NCBI GenBank assembly: GCA_030640215.1
Contig: DAOWJU010000293.1
Coordinates: 1 to 13,578, forward strand
Length of the DNA: 13,578 nucleotides
Direction: 5' to 3'
Origin: Desulfuromonadales bacterium
Lineage (GTDB): Bacteria > Desulfobacterota > Desulfuromonadia > Desulfuromonadales > BM103
The position numbers were made by a program, and so were the translations under genes. The notes under the pieces are model-generated. The model did no database searches and was not told where the DNA came from. It saw only the letters and a program-made list of their open reading frames with translations. This document shows, piece after piece, positions 6,802 to 13,443 of the stretch. The stretch's first letter is position 1, and every line of letters begins with the position of its first letter.

Positions 6802-7068
6802 ATGAGCGTCAAAATAGAAATCTACACCAAGGTTTTCTGTTCCTATTGTCAGCGGGCCAAAGAGCTGCTGCGCATCAAAGGTATGAACTTCGTCGAGTAT
6901 GATATCACCGATGACCAGCTTAAAGCAGCAGAAATGCTGAAACGTAGTCAGCAGCCGACGATTCCGGGGATCTTCATCAATGGTGCCCCAATCGGCGGCT
7001 GTGCAGAATTGTTTGATCTGGATGAAAAGGGCGAATTGGATGCCCTGTTCAAACTAACCCCCTCTTAA
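6802..7068 (+). CDS. grxC: Glutaredoxin (dithiol, GrxC-like)
   Basis: This encodes 88 residues from the ATG at 6802. A GTG at 6775 would add nine residues (MIRNRAGSV) that do not belong to the fold, and the family is normally 80-90 residues long. It reduces protein disulfides or glutathione mixed disulfides in the cytoplasm. The active site is Cys13-Ser-Tyr-Cys16 (VFCSYCQRAKELL). The cis-Pro loop is TIPG (Pro55), and the glutathione-site signature is GGCAEL (65-70). Both active-site cysteines are present, so it is a dithiol rather than a monothiol form. In anaerobic Desulfuromonadales the physiological thiol partner may not be glutathione; the sequence cannot decide. It is a single gene, convergent with rpe (37 bases between stops), and no good terminator is visible in that gap. 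Confidence 0.9.
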   Translation: MSVKIEIYTKVFCSYCQRAKELLRIKGMNFVEYDITDDQLKAAEMLKRSQQPTIPGIFINGAPIGGCAELFDLDEKGELDALFKLTPS

Positions 7069-7105
7069 TTGTCATCTCTCCCGTACTGCCGACTGCGGTC
7101 AAGTC

Positions 7106-7771
7106 TCAGGCTGTAGTGCTGACAGCATTCTCCCGCAAAGCCAGAATGGTTGCGGCGTAGTCATCAGTATTGAAGACGGCGCTACCAGCGACCAGCACAT
7201 CTGCTCCTGCCCCAACCACTTCACGAATATTGTCTACCTTGACGCCGCCATCGACTTCCAGTTCGGTGGCGATGCCGCGTTGTGTGATGCGTTGGCGCAG
7301 GGCGCGGATCTTATCTAGCGCCGAGGGAATGAAAGACTGGCCGCCGAAACCGGGATTGACCGACATGACCAAGACCAGGTCAAGCTCGTCGAGGATGACG
7401 TCAAGGCTCTCCACCGGTGTGGCCGGGTTGAGCGAGACGCCAGCTTTTTTGCCGAGGCTTTTGATCAGCTGTATGGTGCGATGCAGGTGGGGTACCGCTT
7501 CCTGGTGGACAGTGATGATGTCAGCGCCAGACTTGGCGAATTCGGCAATATAGAGGTCCGGGTTCTCGATCATCAGGTGGACGTCGAGGGGCTTGTCGGT
7601 GACCTTGCGCAAGGCAGCGACGACCAGCGGACCGATGGTGATGTTGGGGACGAAATGACCGTCCATGACATCAACGTGAATGTAGTCGGCACCGGCGCGG
7701 TCAACGGCCTGAATGTCTTCGCCCAATCGGGAGAAGTCGGCGGAAAGAATCGAGGGGGCTATTTTGATCAT
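7106..7771 (-). CDS. rpe: Ribulose-phosphate 3-epimerase
   Basis: This encodes 221 residues, the usual length, from the ATG at 7771 with GGGAG six bases upstream. It interconverts D-ribulose 5-phosphate and D-xylulose 5-phosphate in the non-oxidative pentose phosphate pathway. The (beta/alpha)8 barrel signatures are all present: APSILSADF near the start; the metal ligands His32 and Asp34 ([18 protein letters not shown]), His65 (DVHLMIENP) and Asp174 (EVDGGV); the VNPGFGGQ phosphate loop (138-145); and the final phosphate-binding [12 protein letters not shown]. It is last in the minus-strand series def-fmt-rsmB-rpe, but 199 bases separate it from rsmB. That gap holds a copy of the nested palindromic repeat, so it may be transcribed separately. 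Confidence 0.97.
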   Translation of the reverse strand: MIKIAPSILSADFSRLGEDIQAVDRAGADYIHVDVMDGHFVPNITIGPLVVAALRKVTDKPLDVHLMIENPDLYIAEFAKSGADIITVHQEAVPHLHRTIQLIKSLGKKAGVSLNPATPVESLDVILDELDLVLVMSVNPGFGGQSFIPSALDKIRALRQRITQRGIATELEVDGGVKVDNIREVVGAGADVLVAGSAVFNTDDYAATILALRENAVSTTA

Positions 7772-7806
7772 CTGGAACTCCCAAAAAAGGCTAATTGCTC
7801 AGCAAA

Positions 7807-7868
7807 ACACCCCCTCAATCCCCCCTGTTTTACAGGGGGGAAGCGAGTACAACGAGCAGGGGGGGTGT
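7807..7868. repeat. Nested palindromic repeat, copy 2
   Basis: Outer arms ACACCCCC (7807-7814) and GGGGGTGT (7861-7868) enclose a perfect 9-bp inner stem, CCCCCCTGT (7820-7828) with ACAGGGGGG (7832-7840), around a TTT loop. Between the inner stem and right outer arm is AAGCGAGTACAACGAGCA, which differs from copy 1 at 1339-1398 at only two or three bases. The inner stem is better preserved here than in copy 1. It lies between rsmB and rpe and ends 36 bases before the rpe start. Confidence 0.8.
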
Positions 7869-7970
7869 TCTTGATAGTTAAGTACATCGTTCTGAATTCG
7901 TTATAGGCGCAGAACATCCCCTTTATAACCTATTTGAAAATAGTTTGGCCAGTTTCAGGAGGAGAACAGT

Positions 7971-9359
7971 CTATCTTTTCACAAATCTGACCGCAAAAAA
8001 GGCGTCCATACCATCGTGATGATGCGGCAAGGTGCGTACGCAGCCGTTGTCGGTGGTCAGTTCCTGCCATGCTGGCGGCAGTAGCGTGCGAAAATCCTCC
8101 TGGAGGAAGTCTTTATGAGTGGCGAGAAAATTATGCACAATGGCATCGGTCTCAGCAGCGGTGAAGGTACAGACCGAATAGAGCAGATGACCACCGGGGC
8201 GTAGCAGAGGTGCCACTTGGTTGAGAATCGTGCGTTGCAGTTCGACCAACTCCTTGATGTCAGCCGGTCGCCTGCTCCAGCGACTTTCGGGGTTGCGACG
8301 TAGCACACCGAGGCCGCTGCACGGAGCATCGACGAGAATCCGGTCGAAACTCTCCGCTTCAAGGAATTCAGGTGCTTCGGTAAGATCCCAACAGCGCGCC
8401 GTGATATTCTGACAACCGATCCGCTTGGCCCCTTGGTTAATCAATTCGACCCGCTGTGGATATTTCTCCAGGGCCGTGATGCAGGCTTGGTTGTTGGTCA
8501 GGGCGGCAATATGGGTGGTTTTTCCGCCGGGAGCGGCGCAGGCATCAAGAATTTTATCACCAGGCTGGGGATCAAGCAGGTGAGCCATCAGTATACTCGC
8601 TTCATCCTGCACCTGATACCAGCCCTCACTATCTCCGGGTAACGGTTGCGGTGCACGTTTTTCAACAATGATGCCTTCGTCAGTATAGCGGCAAGGCCTG
8701 GCGCTATGTCCGGCTTCGGTCAGTGCTGCAAGCAAGGTTTCGCGGTCCGTCTTCAGGGTATTAGTTCGCAAGGTCTGCGGTGCTGCTACGGTCAGAGCTT
8801 CAGCCAGGGCCCGGGATTCGACATTGGGAAAGTGGCGCAGCAACTCTTTGGCCAGCCAGTTCGGCAGGCTGCAGACATGCTGGAGATAGGCACGCAGATT
8901 GTCCGGCGTCGGCCAGGCGATAGTGGCGCGTTCGCGTTCAAGGCTGCGCAGGGTGCCGTTGACCAGTCCCGCAACCCGACTCATGCCGACCTGGTGCGCC
9001 AGTTCAACGGTAGCATGCACTGCCGCGTGAGACGGGATACGATCCAGTTCGAGTAACTGGTAGGCGCCAAGGCGCAGCAGGAGCAGGGCGTTGGCTTCGA
9101 GGCGCTGCAGAGGTTGGCGGGAGAATTGTTCAAGCGCAAAGTCAATCCGGCCACGCAGGCGCATGAGTCCATAGACCAGTTCCGTCAGCAGCCCCCGTTC
9201 GCGCGGATCCATGCCCGGATGGCGCTCGAGATAACTGTCCAGCAAGCGGTCGGCGTAACCACCCTGCTCAACGCGTTGCAGGATCTGGTATGCTCCGTAA
9301 CGAGCATCCATTGGGTTGGGCTGTTCGTTGTTGCGCGTCATTTTATGCGTCGTCGACAC
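7971..9359 (-). CDS. rsmB: 16S rRNA (cytosine(967)-C5)-methyltransferase RsmB
   Basis: This encodes 462 residues, transferring methyl from S-adenosylmethionine to C5 of cytosine 967 in 16S rRNA. Residues about 17-145 form the NusB-like RNA-binding domain (ARYGAYQILQRV, RGLLTELVYG). The rest is the Fmu-type methyltransferase. It has the SAM motif DACAAPGGKTTHIA (272-285), motif IV DAPCSGLG with Cys347, and motif VI YSVCTF with Cys397, the expected nucleophile. The GTG at 9359 is chosen because GGAG, within the end of fmt, lies ten bases upstream; the ATG at 9341 has no ribosome binding site. A shorter product from the ATG at 9311 (MDARYGAYQIL) would also keep the whole fold. It begins seven bases after the fmt stop, so it is co-transcribed and probably translationally coupled with def and fmt. 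Confidence 0.93.
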   Translation of the reverse strand: MSTTHKMTRNNEQPNPMDARYGAYQILQRVEQGGYADRLLDSYLERHPGMDPRERGLLTELVYGLMRLRGRIDFALEQFSRQPLQRLEANALLLLRLGAYQLLELDRIPSHAAVHATVELAHQVGMSRVAGLVNGTLRSLERERATIAWPTPDNLRAYLQHVCSLPNWLAKELLRHFPNVESRALAEALTVAAPQTLRTNTLKTDRETLLAALTEAGHSARPCRYTDEGIIVEKRAPQPLPGDSEGWYQVQDEASILMAHLLDPQPGDKILDACAAPGGKTTHIAALTNNQACITALEKYPQRVELINQGAKRIGCQNITARCWDLTEAPEFLEAESFDRILVDAPCSGLGVLRRNPESRWSRRPADIKELVELQRTILNQVAPLLRPGGHLLYSVCTFTAAETDAIVHNFLATHKDFLQEDFRTLLPPAWQELTTDNGCVRTLPHHHDGMDAFFAVRFVKR

Positions 9360-9366
9360 GATACTC

Positions 9367-10308
9367 TCACTCCAGCGTCATTCCCGGTTCAAGGTTGCAG
9401 CCGCGCAGAAAATCACCTGCAGCCAGGCGTTTACGACCGGCCAGCTGCAACTCTTTAATCAGTAGCGTGCCGCTGCCGCAGGCGATGAGTACGCCATTCT
9501 TGTCAGCCGATACAACTGTGCCGGGTTTGCCACCGTCTGCCGTTTCCGGACTGGTTCTGGCCAGTTTGAGCAGTTCGCCGTTGAGGGAGGTGTGGGCACC
9601 CGGCCAGGGATCGAGACCGCGCACATGGTTGTGAATCTCTTTGGCTGAGCGACTCCAGTCGATGCGACCGTCTTCTTTCTTCATCATCGATGCATAGGTG
9701 CTCTGCTCGTCGTCCTGAACTTCGCGTTGCAAGGTACTGGCACAGAGCTGCTGCAGCGTCTCTTCCATGGTTGCGCGGCCAAGGCTTGCCAGACGATCAT
9801 GCAGTTCGCCCGCTGTCTCCTGTGGGCCGATTGACAGACTCTTTTTGATCAACATGTCGCCGGTATCGAGGCCGATGTCCATGTACATGGTGGTGATGCC
9901 GGTTTCCGTTTCACCGTCGATGATCGCCTTGTTGATCGGTGCGGCGCCACGATATTTGGGCAGCAGCGAGGCATGCACGTTGATGCAGCCGTGACGGGGA
10001 ATATCGAGGACGCTCTTCGGCAGGATCTGACCGTAGGCAACCACCACAATCAGGTCGGGGGCCAAGGCCTCCAATTCGGCGACGGCCTCGGGCTGGCGCA
10101 GTTTGAGCGGTTGGTAGACCGGGATGTCATGCTTTTGCGCCAGCTCTTTGACCGGCGGCGCCGCCAACTGTTTGCCGCGGCCTTTGGGTCGGTCGGGCTG
10201 GGTGTAAACGCCGACCAGGTTGCAGCCAGCATCAATTAAGCCCTGCAAAGTCTGTAGGGCAAAGTCCGGTGTCCCCATGAAAACGGTACGTAGCTCCTGT
10301 GGCTGCAT
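9367..10308 (-). CDS. fmt: Methionyl-tRNA formyltransferase
   Basis: This encodes 313 residues, transferring formyl from 10-formyltetrahydrofolate to initiator Met-tRNA. The ATG at 10308 is preferred over upstream in-frame codons within def: it overlaps the def stop as TAATG, has GGAG eight bases upstream, and gives the usual N-terminus (LRTVFMGTPDFA). The catalytic trio of the formyltransferase domain is visible as Asn110 and His112 (INVHASLLPKYRGAAP) and Asp148 (GLDTGDM). The basic loop PDRPKGRGK (38-46) precedes it. A C-terminal OB-type domain follows from about residue 205 (DGRIDWSRSAKEIHNHVRG). It is the middle gene of def-fmt-rsmB. Confidence 0.96.
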   Translation of the reverse strand: MQPQELRTVFMGTPDFALQTLQGLIDAGCNLVGVYTQPDRPKGRGKQLAAPPVKELAQKHDIPVYQPLKLRQPEAVAELEALAPDLIVVVAYGQILPKSVLDIPRHGCINVHASLLPKYRGAAPINKAIIDGETETGITTMYMDIGLDTGDMLIKKSLSIGPQETAGELHDRLASLGRATMEETLQQLCASTLQREVQDDEQSTYASMMKKEDGRIDWSRSAKEIHNHVRGLDPWPGAHTSLNGELLKLARTSPETADGGKPGTVVSADKNGVLIACGSGTLLIKELQLAGRKRLAAGDFLRGCNLEPGMTLE

Positions 10309-10826
10309 TACATCTGCTCCGTCATATGTTCCTGAATTTTCTTCCACTTTTTACGAAAGATGCTGCGCTTGAGTGGTGAGAGATGGTCGACAAAGAGGAT
10401 GCCGTCGAGGTGGTCGATCTCGTGTTGACAGGCAATCGCCGTCAGGCCGCCGGCCTCGATGATGTGGGTCTGCTCATCCAGATCCTGGAAGCGAACTTTG
10501 ACTCTCTCGCTGCGGTTGACCTTGGCATAGTACTCCGGAACCGAAAGGCAGCCCTCTTCTTCGCAGCTTTCTCCTTCGCGGTCAATAATCTCCGGGTTGA
10601 TCAAAACCAGCAATTGCGTCTCTTCATCGCGCGACGAGCAGTCGATCACGGTCAGGCGTTTGCTGATACCGACCTGCGGCGCGGCCAGGCCGATGCCCGG
10701 GGCAGCATACATGGTCTCGGCCATATCATGAGCCAGTTGGCGCAGGGACTCATCAAACTCGGAGACCGGTGCGGCCACCTTTTTCAGGACCGAATCGGGA
10801 TAGTGGCGGATTTTAAGTAGAGCCAT
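10308..10826 (-). CDS. def: Peptide deformylase
   Basis: This encodes 172 residues, removing formyl from the N-terminal methionine of new proteins. All three catalytic motifs are present: GIGLAAPQ (44-51), EGCLS with metal ligand Cys93, and HEIDH (135-139), which supplies two His ligands and the catalytic Glu. The ATG at 10826 (MALLKIRHYPD) is chosen because it gives the canonical start; a longer frame upstream adds 22 unrelated residues. A weak AGG lies eight bases upstream. The C-terminus is basic (KRSIFRKKWKKIQEH). It is first in def-fmt-rsmB, its stop sharing one base with the fmt start, and it is preceded by a good promoter at 10918-10947. Confidence 0.96.
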   Translation of the reverse strand: MALLKIRHYPDSVLKKVAAPVSEFDESLRQLAHDMAETMYAAPGIGLAAPQVGISKRLTVIDCSSRDEETQLLVLINPEIIDREGESCEEEGCLSVPEYYAKVNRSERVKVRFQDLDEQTHIIEAGGLTAIACQHEIDHLDGILFVDHLSPLKRSIFRKKWKKIQEHMTEQM

Positions 10827-10869
10827 AATTGTGCCTGTTGAAAGGGTTGATATTCTTCTAACTGAGAAT

Positions 10870-10896
10870 GGCCTGACCACCAGTGGCAGCAAGGCC
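10870..10896. other. Stem-loop in the def leader
   Basis: GGCCT (10870-10874) pairs with AGGCC (10892-10896), and a weaker CCAC/GTGG pairing lies inside. It falls within the roughly 85-base leader expected from the promoter at 10918-10947. There is no T run after it on the minus strand, so it is not a terminator. It may affect mRNA stability or translation, or be chance. Confidence 0.3.
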
Positions 10897-10917
10897 TTAT
10901 CTGTTGCTGATGTTTCA

Positions 10918-10947
10918 ATGATAGATGTGGTTTTCGTTGCAAGTCAA
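10918..10947 (-). promoter_or_regulatory. Candidate sigma70 promoter of def-fmt-rsmB
   Basis: On the minus strand TTGACT (10942-10947) and TATCAT (10918-10923) are 18 bases apart. Each matches the sigma70 consensus at five of six positions. Transcription would start near 10911, about 85 bases before the def start codon. It is divergent from the radC promoter at 11052. Confidence 0.55.
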
Positions 10948-11051
10948 CCTTCGCTTTTCTCCTCCGCTTTTCCTGTTGTCAACATGGGCCAGCATGAGCC
11001 TTGCATAATGAGCTCTTTTTATGGTACTTGAGCAGTTCTGTTTTTATTTGA

Positions 11052-11079
11052 TTGTCATATTTTGCAATGATTTTGTAAT
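11052..11079 (+). promoter_or_regulatory. Candidate sigma70 promoter of radC
   Basis: TTGTCA (11052-11057) and TGTAAT (11074-11079) each match the sigma70 consensus at five of six positions, with a 16-base spacer in an AT-rich stretch. The start would be near 11086, just upstream of the strong AAAGGAGG ribosome binding site at 11093-11100. This gives a very short leader of about 20 bases. Confidence 0.55.
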
Positions 11080-11105
11080 GTTTTGAAATAACAAAGGAGG
11101 GGGCA

Positions 11106-11792
11106 ATGTCCTGCATCAAGGACTGGCCCGTGGCCGACCGGCCGCGGGAAAAGCTTCTGTCTACAGGTCCCGCAGCACTCAGTGATACTGAACTGCTGGC
11201 GTTGATTCTACGTACTGGCCATGCCGGCAACGGCACCACTGCGCTTGATCTTTCCCGTCAACTGCTGACGCGGTTCGGTTCTCTGCGCGCTATGACCTCG
11301 GCAGCGGTCGCCGAGCTCTGTGATCTGCCCGGTATCGGTCCCGCCAAGGCGGCAGAAATCCTCGCCGTTGGTGAACTGGCCCGCCGGTTTGCCGCCAACC
11401 CCCTCGCTCCAGGAACCCGTTTTACCAGCTCCCGGGAAGTCTTTGAGCATTTTCACGAGCGTCTTCGTGATCGCAAAAAGGAAGTCTTCCTGACCCTGAT
11501 GCTCGACAGTAAAAATCGGGTTCTTCGCGAACTTCAGATCTCCGAGGGCAGCCTTAATGCCAGTATCGTCCACCCCCGGGAAGTGTTCCAACCGGTGATC
11601 CGTGAATCCGCCGCGGCGGTTCTCTTTGTGCACAATCATCCGTCCGGTGATCCGGAACCGAGTCGTGAGGATCTGGAATTAACCACCCGTCTGCGCGATG
11701 CCGGGGCGCTCATGGGCGTGCGGGTGCTTGACCATATTATTATTGGCAGCGGTCGTTATGTCAGCCTGGCAGATCAGGGCCACCTTGGCTAA
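11106..11792 (+). CDS. radC: RadC family JAMM-domain protein
   Basis: This encodes 228 residues, the usual RadC length. The ATG at 11106 has a strong AAAGGAGG five bases upstream. The N-terminal part has the typical SIKDWP-like start (SCIKDWPVADRPREKLL) and a helix-hairpin-helix, LPGIGPAKA (74-82). The C-terminal JAMM metalloprotease-like domain has Glu126 and the motif H-x-H-x7-S-x2-D as His176, His178, Ser186 and Asp189, all intact. RadC was named for DNA repair, but that role has been withdrawn or disputed in E. coli and the molecular function is not settled. The gene is a single unit with its own promoter, divergent from def; nothing nearby suggests a phage or island copy. Confidence 0.93.
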   Translation: MSCIKDWPVADRPREKLLSTGPAALSDTELLALILRTGHAGNGTTALDLSRQLLTRFGSLRAMTSAAVAELCDLPGIGPAKAAEILAVGELARRFAANPLAPGTRFTSSREVFEHFHERLRDRKKEVFLTLMLDSKNRVLRELQISEGSLNASIVHPREVFQPVIRESAAAVLFVHNHPSGDPEPSREDLELTTRLRDAGALMGVRVLDHIIIGSGRYVSLADQGHLG

Positions 11793-11803
11793 GTCAGGAA
11801 TAA

Positions 11804-11834
11804 ACCTGGGGATGAACCGGGTGTTATCTCTTTT
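11804..11834 (+). terminator. Weak candidate terminator after radC
   Basis: ACCTGG (11804-11809) can pair with CCGGGT (11817-11822) through one U-G wobble, around a seven-base loop, followed by TTATCTCTTTTG. It starts 11 bases after the radC stop, in the right place and direction. The stem is short and the T tract interrupted. Confidence 0.35.
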
Positions 11835-11873
11835 GTCGTAAACTGAGAGGTTACCATCTTTTAAAGATAAACA

Positions 11874-11969
11874 GGACACGGATTACACGGATGAACACGG
11901 ATTTAGAAGCATGACATCAAGACGTTAGCTTATGTTCAATCCGTGTAAATCAGACTCTTATCCGTGTCC
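11874..11969. repeat. Inverted-repeat element built from ACACGGAT units
   Basis: Three direct copies of ACACGGAT (11876-11883, 11885-11892, 11895-11902) are followed, after about 36 bases, by two inverted copies, ATCCGTGT (11939-11946 and 11960-11967). The outer arms GGACACGGAT/ATCCGTGTCC (11874-11883, 11960-11969) match over 10 bp. The inner ACACGGATT/AATCCGTGT arms match over 9 bp. CACGGAT-type repeats of this sort are recalled as common intergenic elements in deltaproteobacterial and other genomes. It lies between radC and pilV and does not interrupt a gene. Confidence 0.7.
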
Positions 11970-12036
11970 AGAGATTTTCTTTGTAATCTGAATAATTACA
12001 TTGGATTTTGTGATTATATTTTGTCTGGAGGGGCGA

Positions 12037-12414
12037 ATGTCAATGTATCGGGGAAACGGGGAGAAAGGTTTCACGCTGGTTGAAGTGATGGTGTCGTTGA
12101 TGATTTTCCTGATTACCAGCATGGGGCTTTTGCCCCTGTTGATAAGTAATTTACAGGTCAATTATGGCAACAGCCTGCATACACAGGCACAGCGTTTGGC
12201 TGGTGAGGTGATGGCGGAACTGCAGGTGCTTGATTATGCTGGCCTGGCGATGGTGGCCGATGAGCCTTTGCTGATTGCCGGTGTTGAGATTCAGCAGCAG
12301 ATCGAAGCAAACTTGCCGCAGCTTGACCAGAGTAGAATCACAGTCACCGCAAACTGGCAGCAACGGGGCCAAAGCCATCGTTATCAGCTGCAAACGATCC
12401 GTTCGGCACCATGA
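12037..12414 (+). CDS. pilV: Type IV pilus minor pilin PilV
   Basis: This encodes 125 residues. The ATG at 12037 is chosen because GGAGG lies five bases upstream and it gives a short leader; longer in-frame starts add unrelated residues. The class III signal is EKG|FTLVEVMVSL: prepilin peptidase should cut after Gly11 and methylate Phe12, with Glu at +5 of the mature protein. A hydrophobic helix (to about residue 40) follows, then a small globular part. Minor pilins of this kind form a tip complex that primes pilus assembly. At 125 residues it is at the small end for PilV. Its stop overlaps the pilW start by four bases (ATGA), so the two are translationally coupled. GspI-type pseudopilin is the alternative, but the downstream pilW and pilX-like genes favour type IV pili. 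Confidence 0.85.
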   Translation: MSMYRGNGEKGFTLVEVMVSLMIFLITSMGLLPLLISNLQVNYGNSLHTQAQRLAGEVMAELQVLDYAGLAMVADEPLLIAGVEIQQQIEANLPQLDQSRITVTANWQQRGQSHRYQLQTIRSAP

Positions 12415-13343
12415 AAAAAGGTGCCTGTGCTGGCATAACCCTGGTGGAACTGCTGGTCGCCATGACCGTTGCTTCGATCATCGGCACCATGATTTTGCAG
12501 CTGGTGATCGATTTTCAGTCACGTATCCTGACCGAAATCAGTCGTAACGATCTGCAGGACCGGGCCGACCGTCTGATCCGTTTCCTGGCCAGTGATATCC
12601 GTGATGCCGCTTTTCTGCTTGGCCCGGTGCCGCAGGTGGCTGGCGGTGCGGCGCTGGTTCTGGTGCATGACAGTCTGAGTGGTGATCCGCTGGAATCCCT
12701 GCCATTTTCGATCCTCGCCGATGACCACAGTGATGACGATGATCGCCTGACCATCGTCAAAGCGGTTTCCTTTGCACCAACCCTGCGCCTGGCGCAACCG
12801 GCCCTTACCGGTGAGACTGGTCTGGTTCTGAATCGCCGTCCCAATCGTAGCCCGGGATCGACCCGCGAGCTGCAACCTGGTCCGGAGGCGATCAATCATC
12901 TGGTGCTCGCCAATCATCGCCTCTGCTATGCGGTTCAGCTTGCCGACCTCTCCTTGCAATTGAATCAACCTTTGAACGAAGGCGTCCCGGTCGGCACCGA
13001 AGTGCTTGGCGTGCGAGCCTACTCCTATCAACTGGATCCGTTTTCCACCAGCAACCGTTTGCGGCGAGACGATTTCACCAGCCGGAATATTCTCGATGAT
13101 GCCGTGGACGGCATGCAGTTCGAATACCTGCTTGGCGATGGTTCTTTGACTCACCAGCCGGCAAGGCCGCAGGATGTGCGTGGTGTGCGTATCAGTCTGC
13201 TGGTTCGGGATCTGCGTCCCGATCGAAATTACACCAACGAAACCATCTATACGCTCGGTAACCGCAGCTATGGCCCATTCCGGGATCATTATCGGCGCAG
13301 CCTGGTCTCACAACTGGTTGAGGTGAAAAATCATGGCCTGTGA
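12411..13343 (+). CDS. pilW: Type IV pilus assembly protein PilW
   Basis: This encodes 310 residues, the typical PilW size. The ATG at 12411 overlaps the pilV stop as ATGA and has no ribosome binding site of its own, so translation probably depends on pilV. The class III leader is eight residues (MKKGACAG|ITLVELLVAM), with Glu at +5 of the mature protein. After the hydrophobic helix comes the usual heptad-like segment ending RADRLIRFLASDIRDAAF (about 47-64), then a large C-terminal domain without recognised motifs but with YSYQLDPF and DVRGVRISLLVRD. The last codons (EVKNHGL and stop) lie within the first unit of the 21-bp tandem array at 13318-13443, so the C-terminal end may have been altered by repeat expansion. 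Confidence 0.87.
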   Translation: MKKGACAGITLVELLVAMTVASIIGTMILQLVIDFQSRILTEISRNDLQDRADRLIRFLASDIRDAAFLLGPVPQVAGGAALVLVHDSLSGDPLESLPFSILADDHSDDDDRLTIVKAVSFAPTLRLAQPALTGETGLVLNRRPNRSPGSTRELQPGPEAINHLVLANHRLCYAVQLADLSLQLNQPLNEGVPVGTEVLGVRAYSYQLDPFSTSNRLRRDDFTSRNILDDAVDGMQFEYLLGDGSLTHQPARPQDVRGVRISLLVRDLRPDRNYTNETIYTLGNRSYGPFRDHYRRSLVSQLVEVKNHGL

Positions 13344-13443
13344 ATTGAAAATCATGGCCTGTGATGTGAGAGCCAAGGCCAGCAATGAGAGAGGTCTGGT
13401 CAGTAATGAGAAAGGCATGGCCGGTAATGAGCGGGGCATGGCG
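13318..13443 (+). repeat. Six-unit 21-bp tandem array across the pilW/pilX junction
   Basis: Six consecutive 21-bp units start at 13318, 13339, 13360, 13381, 13402 and 13423. Units 1 and 2 share their last 12 bases (AAAATCATGGCC less a base of register), and units 4-6 share the core AATGAG. Unit 3 is the most diverged but still matches unit 4 at about 12 of 21 positions. In the pilX frame, units 2-6 read CELKIMA, CDVRAKA, SNERGLV, SNEKGMA and GNERGMA, so the period keeps the frame. Unit 1 covers the pilW 3' end, where the pilX frame has a stop. Confidence 0.8.

Noticed and set aside
9309..9341. Alternative ATG starts for rsmB
   Set aside because: They lack a ribosome binding site and the GTG at 9359 keeps tight coupling to fmt, though the exact start remains uncertain.
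10831..11031. A 66-codon open frame in the def-radC divergent region
   Set aside because: It overlaps the def start and its promoter, has no family resemblance and no convincing ribosome binding site.
11106..11792. radC as a sign of a genomic island or prophage
   Set aside because: RadC homologs occur on mobile elements, but here the gene is full-length and sits beside def-fmt-rsmB with no integrase, tRNA or attachment-site repeat in view.
11982..12020. Promoter for pilV in the AT-rich stretch, including the TGTAAT/ATTACA dyad and a sigma54 possibility
   Set aside because: TATATT at 12015-12020 has no acceptable -35 at 16-18 bases, and no GG-N10-GC sigma54 pair is present. The pilV promoter was not identified.
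13318..13443. CRISPR-like or regulatory direct repeats
   Set aside because: Units are contiguous with no spacers, diverge gradually and keep the reading frame, so this is a coding tandem duplication.
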